The notes under the pieces: generated by a model
The model's input: only the letters and a program-made list of their open reading frames with translations
Told to the model about the DNA's origin: nothing
The model's database searches: none
Shown here: piece after piece, positions 58,845-64,000 of the stretch
How positions within the stretch are numbered: position 1 is the first letter of the stretch
Layout of the letters: each line of letters begins with the position of its first letter
Source: Welwitschia mirabilis
Lineage: Eukaryota; Gnetophyta; Gnetopsida; Welwitschiales
Direction: 5' to 3'
Length of the DNA: 64,000 bases
NCBI GenBank assembly: GCA_051453625.1
Contig: JBOZIK010000001.1
Coordinates: 27,875,854 to 27,939,853 of the forward strand
Made by a program: the position numbers and the translations under genes

Positions 58845-60093
58845 TGTGTTATGAATTCATGCAATCTTGAAGTTCTTTAAGTAAACTTATAAATCAAATA
58901 ACTTGCAAAAAACACATACTAGTATAGATGGGAGTTCACCCAAATGTCATAATCATAATGAAGGCACTAAGCTAAGAGTTAGAGAATAGATTTCCAATAT
59001 GTTTTTGATCTTTCATCTTATAAAAACTAAAAAGAAATAAATAAGTAAATGCAATGCAAATGAACAAAAATGAAATGCACATAGAAATGAAATGAACTCT
59101 CTTGGTTCCTAATCATTCTATCATAAGGAGTAGCCTCTCTATAATTTAGATTAATTAAGTAGAGTATTCACTAGTTCTTAACAAATATAAACTATGAGAT
59201 CTACCAAGTAGAATATAAAATGAAATGTAAAAAGAAATGGAAAAGCAATGTAAATCTAATATTAAACAAGGTCAACCTAAACCAAGGTTACCCTTATGAT
59301 TTAGATAAATGATAGAGTTATCACAATAAACTATAGTCAATGTAAATCATAAGGGACATACATAATGGAAATGAAATAGAAATTGTATTGATTAAAAATA
59401 CTATTTGAATTAACTCAAGAAGTTTACATCCACTTATAGACAGAATAACAACACCTCAATGGAAGAGACTCAGCATAACACTAAGGTAACTCCTTTTTGT
59501 AGCTCTAGATGGATCTCTTACCCTTTAATCTCCTATCACAATCATATCAGGTATAAAGGATGGAAACAAAAATGAAAAAGGTGAAGGTATTTATAGTTTT
59601 TCATTGAGGTTCTAGAAACTAAATCCTAGAAGTTAGAAAAGAAATTCTAATAACCCACATGAATCACTTGACCACATTACAAAGATATTTTTTTTGAAAT
59701 ATACAAGAAATAGATATTGTTTTGACTATTGTTGGGATAATATGGGGGACATTACCATATGTTAAATATCTTTATGCCCCAATGTCAGCCCTATAACTTT
59801 TATCCATATCAGTAGTATCATCATCCTGCATGTCGTGGGGATGACATAAGGGATGACAATTTTTTTATCTCCAATATCAAAGGTAAATTAGTATTTTGCA
59901 TTATGAAGTATTCTTCTAAATATGCAGTGTTAGAATAAGCCTGAGAAACCACCAAATATGCTAAGAATCACATGTTTTACTGATTATTCTATAAGATATC
60001 CATTCTCATCAGTATTACATCCAAACTTGTGTAAATGTCCTACAAAAGCACTTAAAATACACCATCAAATTTCTATAAATTTGCATCATAACA
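58845..60093 (-). mobile_element. 3' LTR of Athila-like element A5 (1249 bp)
   Basis: Minus-strand start TGTTATGATGCA at 60093, end ...cataacaca at 58845, which gives 1249 bases, the same as A1-A3. A palindromic module is at 59814-59858, the TATA box at 59586-59596. It follows the A5 3' region and a PPT. Confidence 0.7.
59586..59596 (-). promoter_or_regulatory. TATA box of LTR A5
   Basis: The minus strand reads ctataaatacc, identical to LTRs A2 and B2. Confidence 0.7.
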
Positions 60094-60531
60094 TAGCCTC
60101 CTATTTAGCCTTATTAGTTCCTGATAAAGTAAGTAATTAACTAGATTACAAGCCAACTTGACTAAGATAAACAATGCTGAAAAGATGTAAATTGAGTTCC
60201 ATTACATCATGTAAGAAAATAATATTACCAACAGGTAACTGATACAAATGTTAAAAAATTTTCTTAGGCCCCCTACTTAAGCATGTAACTATAGAATAAA
60301 TGAATGCTATACACATACAAAAATCATAAAAATGTAACTTTAGTGGCTTATGGAAAGAAACTGTATATGCATATTACAAAAACAATGGTAATGGATTGAT
60401 GTGACAAACTTAAGTAGTGATATCCTCCAATGAGTAATGGATTTAACTTCATTAGTATCATCATAAGGGCAAAGGATACAACATTTTTCAAGATGATATA
60501 AAACATGGCAATTGAAAAATCTTGTAAGTGT
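60094..60531 (-). other. A5-type 3' region, copy 1
   Basis: Non-coding. Together with the LTR start (from 59934) it parallels 60632-61230 throughout, with about 80% identity by eye. Confidence 0.65.
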
Positions 60532-60631
60532 NNNNNNNNNNNNNNNNNNNNNNNNNNNNNNNNNNNNNNNNNNNNNNNNNNNNNNNNNNNNNNNNNNNNN
60601 NNNNNNNNNNNNNNNNNNNNNNNNNNNNNNN
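60532..60631. other. Assembly gap (100 N) between two related copies
   Basis: Sequence to the right restarts inside an LTR at the point matching 59934 on the left. Confidence 0.9.
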
Positions 60632-61230
60632 GAATAAGCCTGAGAAGCCATAAAATATGCTAAGAATCACATGTTCCACTAATCATCCTATTAGTTCTTC
60701 ATAATCATTAGTATTGCATCCAAACCTATGTAAATTTCTTGCAAAAGCACTCAAAATACATCATCAAATTCCTATAAATTAGTGTCACAACATAGCTCCC
60801 CACATAGCCTTATTAGTCCCTAATAAAGTAAGTGATCAACTAAATTGCGAGTCAATTTGACTAAGATAAAATTATACAAAAAAGATGTAGATTGTATTTC
60901 ATTAAATCATGTAAGAAACAATATCACAAATAGATAACTGATACAAATGTTGAAAATTTTCTCTAAGCCCCTACTTAAGCATATCACTATAGAATAAATG
61001 AATGCTATAAACATATATAAAAAGGTAACTTTGATAGCTCATGAAATGAAAATTTATATGCATATTATAGAAATGATGATAATGGATTAATGTGATAGAC
61101 TTAAGTAGTGCTATCCTCCAAAGAGTAATGTATTTAAGTTCATTAAGGTCATCGTAAGGGCAAGGGACAAGAGTAGATATAGCATTTTTAGATGATCTGA
61201 AACATGGATATGGGAAAATATCATAAGTGT
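60632..61230 (-). repeat. Second copy of LTR start plus 3' region
   Basis: 60632-60792 is the first 160 bases of an LTR (minus-strand start TGTTGTGAC at 60792), preceded by the PPT gtggggagcta. 60793-61230 is the 3' region. This copy, not copy 1, is continuous with the integrase-bearing element to the right. Confidence 0.7.
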
Positions 61231-62269
61231 TGCTAGATCCTACAAGATAAAGTTCATGTATTCTACATAAATTTATTCAAATAACATGAAAAACTAATCC
61301 AAATAACTCATCATAAAGTTAGAACTTGAAATCTTAGAATATGAAAAATTTGTACTAAAAATTATTGAATAATACCTAGAAAGATTTCCTACCCCCTCAT
61401 CCCCCACAGAAGAAGCAAGATATCCCAAACTGCATCAAGAATAAAGGTGAGGTATCATCACCTTTATCATTGGAATGATAGGCATGGGATGATAGTCATC
61501 AAATAAGCTATATGGAGAAAAAGGTGAAACAAGAAAAATTTAGAAAATAAGAAAACACAAAAAAACAAAAGAAAGAAAACAAAAAACAAGGAAAAAGTGA
61601 ATAAACAACTTGAAGAACATCCCCATGATGGAGAATAAAAAGGTAATAGTTGAATAAAATGAACTAAGTAAAAATAAGAAATGCTCAAAGACTCCTCAAA
61701 TATGCCCAAACACATGGAAAAGAAGAACTGAAACTATTAGATTATGGGAACTTAGCAGAGAGAAAACAATAATCCTCTAGAAAAATTAAGGATAAATATC
61801 AAAAAGGAACTATAAAATAATTATATCCATAATGCAATGCTAAATAAGTATGGAAATAACTTTAAAAAATATAACAAATTAACTAAAGAAAAATAAAATT
61901 AAAAATGGACATAGGAACATAAAGAAGATTGCTTTCTTATCCTAAATGCTAATCTAAGAAATTCTCTTAGCAAAAATCGTAAAATCACCTAATAATGATG
62001 CATGGAATAATCTAAAAATTTATAAAGTTCCACTAGAATAGGCAATAATTATGATTATGTCGAGTATGATAATGTTATCAAACAATGAATGATAAGATAA
62101 AAAGTTGTTTTAAAATAGGAACTTACAAGCTACCATATCAAAACAGCACTAGAATCCAAAAAAGTAGAGTGATCATATGGAAATACTAGAAATAAATAAA
62201 GAAAAATGAGTTTAGAAAATAAGAAATACTTATGATAACACCTGGGATACCACTGATCTCATAGCCTTG

Positions 62270-62460
62270 AAATGCAATTTATTTTTCCATGACGAGGGGA
62301 GTGTAACAACTATCAGAGGAATAAGTACCGACACAATATGACTTACTGACCCCTTAATGGAGTTTTCACAGCTATTATAACACATTGCCAAAAGCCCCTC
62401 TCTAGAATATTTACCCCAATACACTTTGTTAGAACATTATGATTACCATGTGTTGGAGGT
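62270..62460 (-). repeat. Conserved 3'-region block, A5 copy
   Basis: Best preserved copy; open over 64 codons on the minus strand (62424-62230). It lies about 430 bases behind the integrase end. Matches 3690-3840 (+), 23200-23400 (-) and 36530-36720 (-). Confidence 0.75.
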
Positions 62461-62494
62461 ATAACGTGAAGAAACATGGTCTACTTTTCTTTTT

Positions 62495-62523
62495 TCTCTC
62501 TCTCTCTCTCTCTTTTTTTTTTT
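62495..62523. repeat. (TC)n microsatellite and T run
   Basis: Nine to ten TC units followed by about ten T, seen directly. Confidence 0.95.
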
Positions 62524-62880
62524 AGTATTATTCCACATAACCAAGTACTTGTAAGGATAAAAGTAAAGAAATAAGATGAGTAACAAAGTAAGAACATCTA
62601 AAAATAGCTAATTTGCTTATAGCATTAGAAGAAAACAAAAGAACCAAGGCATCTTCCTTTTAAAATAAAGTTCATAGACATATGAACGTTTAAAAATTAT
62701 ATGAAGCCAATCTTATCATTGAAAATATCCAAGTAAAATATTATTAATCATGAAAACTTTATTAGTAAATACATGTTAAGTTAAAGATATTCAAGTGATA
62801 ACATGATGTTTTCCTAAGGAATGCATTAAGAAAGAATTTAAATAATGGAAAAAGAAAGGTTTTTCTCATGAAGAGGGGCT

Positions 62881-63458
62881 TCCAAAATAAGTGCTTCTAG
62901 CATGTTCAAAGTTTCATCAAGAGATGACTCATAAAGTTTTAACCTTTATCCATTAACCTTTTAAATTTCTCTATTATTTAGATTAGAGATTTCAATTGAT
63001 CCATTTGAGTATACTTTTTTTACAAGATAAGGACTGAACCATTTAGAAGTTAACTTGTTGTGCAAAAGATGTATGTAGGTGTTATACAAAAGGATAAGTT
63101 GACTAGGTTCAAAATATCTATAAATAATCTTTTTATCATGTTTAAACTTCACTTGAGTTTTATGAATGAGTTGATAATGTAAAGCATGAATACACTTTTC
63201 ATCTAAATGATTTTAAGATTATCATTAAAGTCTACAAGGTTAAGTTAATGGATGTATCAATAAGAATTATAGCAAACATCAATGGGTAATACACGCACTT
63301 TGTCATACACAAGTTCATAGGGTGTGAAACCTAGAGTTACACCAAGTAGTACAGTAAGCCCAAAGAACATCATTAAGTTTAGAGGACCAAGTTTTCTTAT
63401 TGATAGAAAATAATTTTTAAAGCATTTTTTTAATTTCTCTATTTTCATTTTTAGCTTA
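62881..63458 (-). pseudogene. A5 integrase C-terminal part
   Basis: From right to left: REIKKMLQK-like text at the gap edge, GVTLGFTPYELVYDKVRVLP (about 63340-63280), VKFKHDKKIIYRYF (about 63155-63110), LLHNKLTSKWFSPYLVKKVY (about 63075-63015) and SNGSIEISNLNNREI (about 63005-62961). This is the Athila-type integrase C-terminus, and this copy is the best preserved in the window. Confidence 0.85.
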
Positions 63459-63927
63459 NNNNNNNNNNNNNNNNNNNNNNNNNNNNNNNNNNNNNNNNNN
63501 NNNNNNNNNNNNNNNNNNNNNNNNNNNNNNNNNNNNNNNNNNNNNNNNNNNNNNNNNNNNNNNNNNNNNNNNNNNNNNNNNNNNNNNNNNNNNNNNNNNN
63601 NNNNNNNNNNNNNNNNNNNNNNNNNNNNNNNNNNNNNNNNNNNNNNNNNNNNNNNNNNNNNNNNNNNNNNNNNNNNNNNNNNNNNNNNNNNNNNNNNNNN
63701 NNNNNNNNNNNNNNNNNNNNNNNNNNNNNNNNNNNNNNNNNNNNNNNNNNNNNNNNNNNNNNNNNNNNNNNNNNNNNNNNNNNNNNNNNNNNNNNNNNNN
63801 NNNNNNNNNNNNNNNNNNNNNNNNNNNNNNNNNNNNNNNNNNNNNNNNNNNNNNNNNNNNNNNNNNNNNNNNNNNNNNNNNNNNNNNNNNNNNNNNNNNN
63901 NNNNNNNNNNNNNNNNNNNNNNNNNNN
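63459..63927. other. Assembly gap (469 N)
   Basis: By comparison with A2 (16290-16390) only about 60-80 bases of integrase should separate the flanks. The gap is either oversized or hides an insertion. Confidence 0.85.
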
Positions 63928-64000
63928 ATGGATAAAAAAAGTTTTCAAAAAAGTAATTAATAAAATGAGTTTTTTGATCACTAATAATAATTTGTGAAAA
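63928..64000 (-). pseudogene. A5 integrase core fragment
   Basis: The minus strand reads SQIIISDQKTHFINYFFENF, the segment around the second catalytic Asp (in ISD), which is kept here. The element continues beyond the window. Confidence 0.8.

Larger units (their letters stand above)
61231..62880 (-). other. A5 3' region
   Basis: Non-coding; contains a palindromic module (61451-61495), the conserved block (62270-62460) and a CT microsatellite. No ORF relic comparable to 5462-6660 was seen. Confidence 0.55.

Noticed and set aside
59934-61230. Haplotype duplication caused by assembly
   Set aside because: The two copies differ at about one base in five, far too much for alleles of one locus.
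61467-61715. 82-codon minus-strand frame rich in Phe, Leu and Ser
   Set aside because: Low-complexity translation of an A-rich strand in the A5 3' region; not conserved in the related regions.
1-64000. tRNA, rRNA, organelle-derived DNA, satellite array or CRISPR-like array
   Set aside because: None was seen. The tRNA-like matches are only primer binding sites, and repeats are element-related or simple microsatellites.

Overview
This is AT-rich plant nuclear DNA from a deep repeat-rich compartment such as pericentromeric heterochromatin. It is made almost entirely of old, nested and broken LTR retrotransposons. I found no intact host gene, tRNA, rRNA or CRISPR array. The element types (OTA-clade Ty3/gypsy with Athila-like primer sites, and Sirevirus-like Ty1/copia with an extra ORF after pol) point to an angiosperm, probably a eudicot; the species cannot be told. 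CG dinucleotides are scarce, and nearly every in-frame stop in the relic proteins sits where a CAA, CAG, CGA or TGG codon is expected. That is the mark of long-term deamination of methylated cytosine.

Layout. (1) 655-8420 (+): 3' part of an Athila-like gypsy element (A1) with RT, RNase H, integrase, a long 3' region holding a further ORF relic, PPT and a 1.25-kb LTR. (2) 8421-9819 (+): protease end and RT start of a second gypsy family (B). (3) 9820-16752 (+): element A2 with LTR, PBS, leader, gag, protease, RT, RNase H and integrase, cut by (4) 16756-21035 (-), the 3' part of a Sirevirus-like copia element with LTR, env-position ORF and RNase H/RT, whose RT is joined to an integrase fragment. 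(5) 21036-24711 (-): LTR and 3' region of A4. (6) 24812-30242 (-): protease, gag, leader and 5' LTR of A3, which splits a B-family protease at 30243-30483. (7) 30243-33188 (-): B1 protease, gag and leader. (8) 33246-36041 (-): A6 gag, leader and LTR. (9) 36042-49629 (-): the near-complete B-family element B2 (integrase, RT, protease, gag, leader, LTR), with a second copia element (41929-46502, -) inside it. (10) 50668-58265 (+): gypsy element D between direct repeats. (11) 58845-64000 (-): A5 LTR, 3' region and integrase, running out of the window. Eight runs of N interrupt the sequence.

Most notable signals: about twenty diverged palindromic GATGA/TCATC modules in LTRs, leaders and 3' regions of the gypsy elements; a conserved ~170-bp block at a nearly fixed distance behind integrase in four elements; dense arrays of short motifs plus a perfect 30-bp hairpin in the copia LTRs; and a protease gene whose two halves lie 22 kb apart in opposite orientation, each flanked by an LTR and the same 5-bp target duplication. 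The last is evidence for an inversion or a scaffold misorientation. No gene here is expected to make a functional protein; any present activity would be regulatory or structural.
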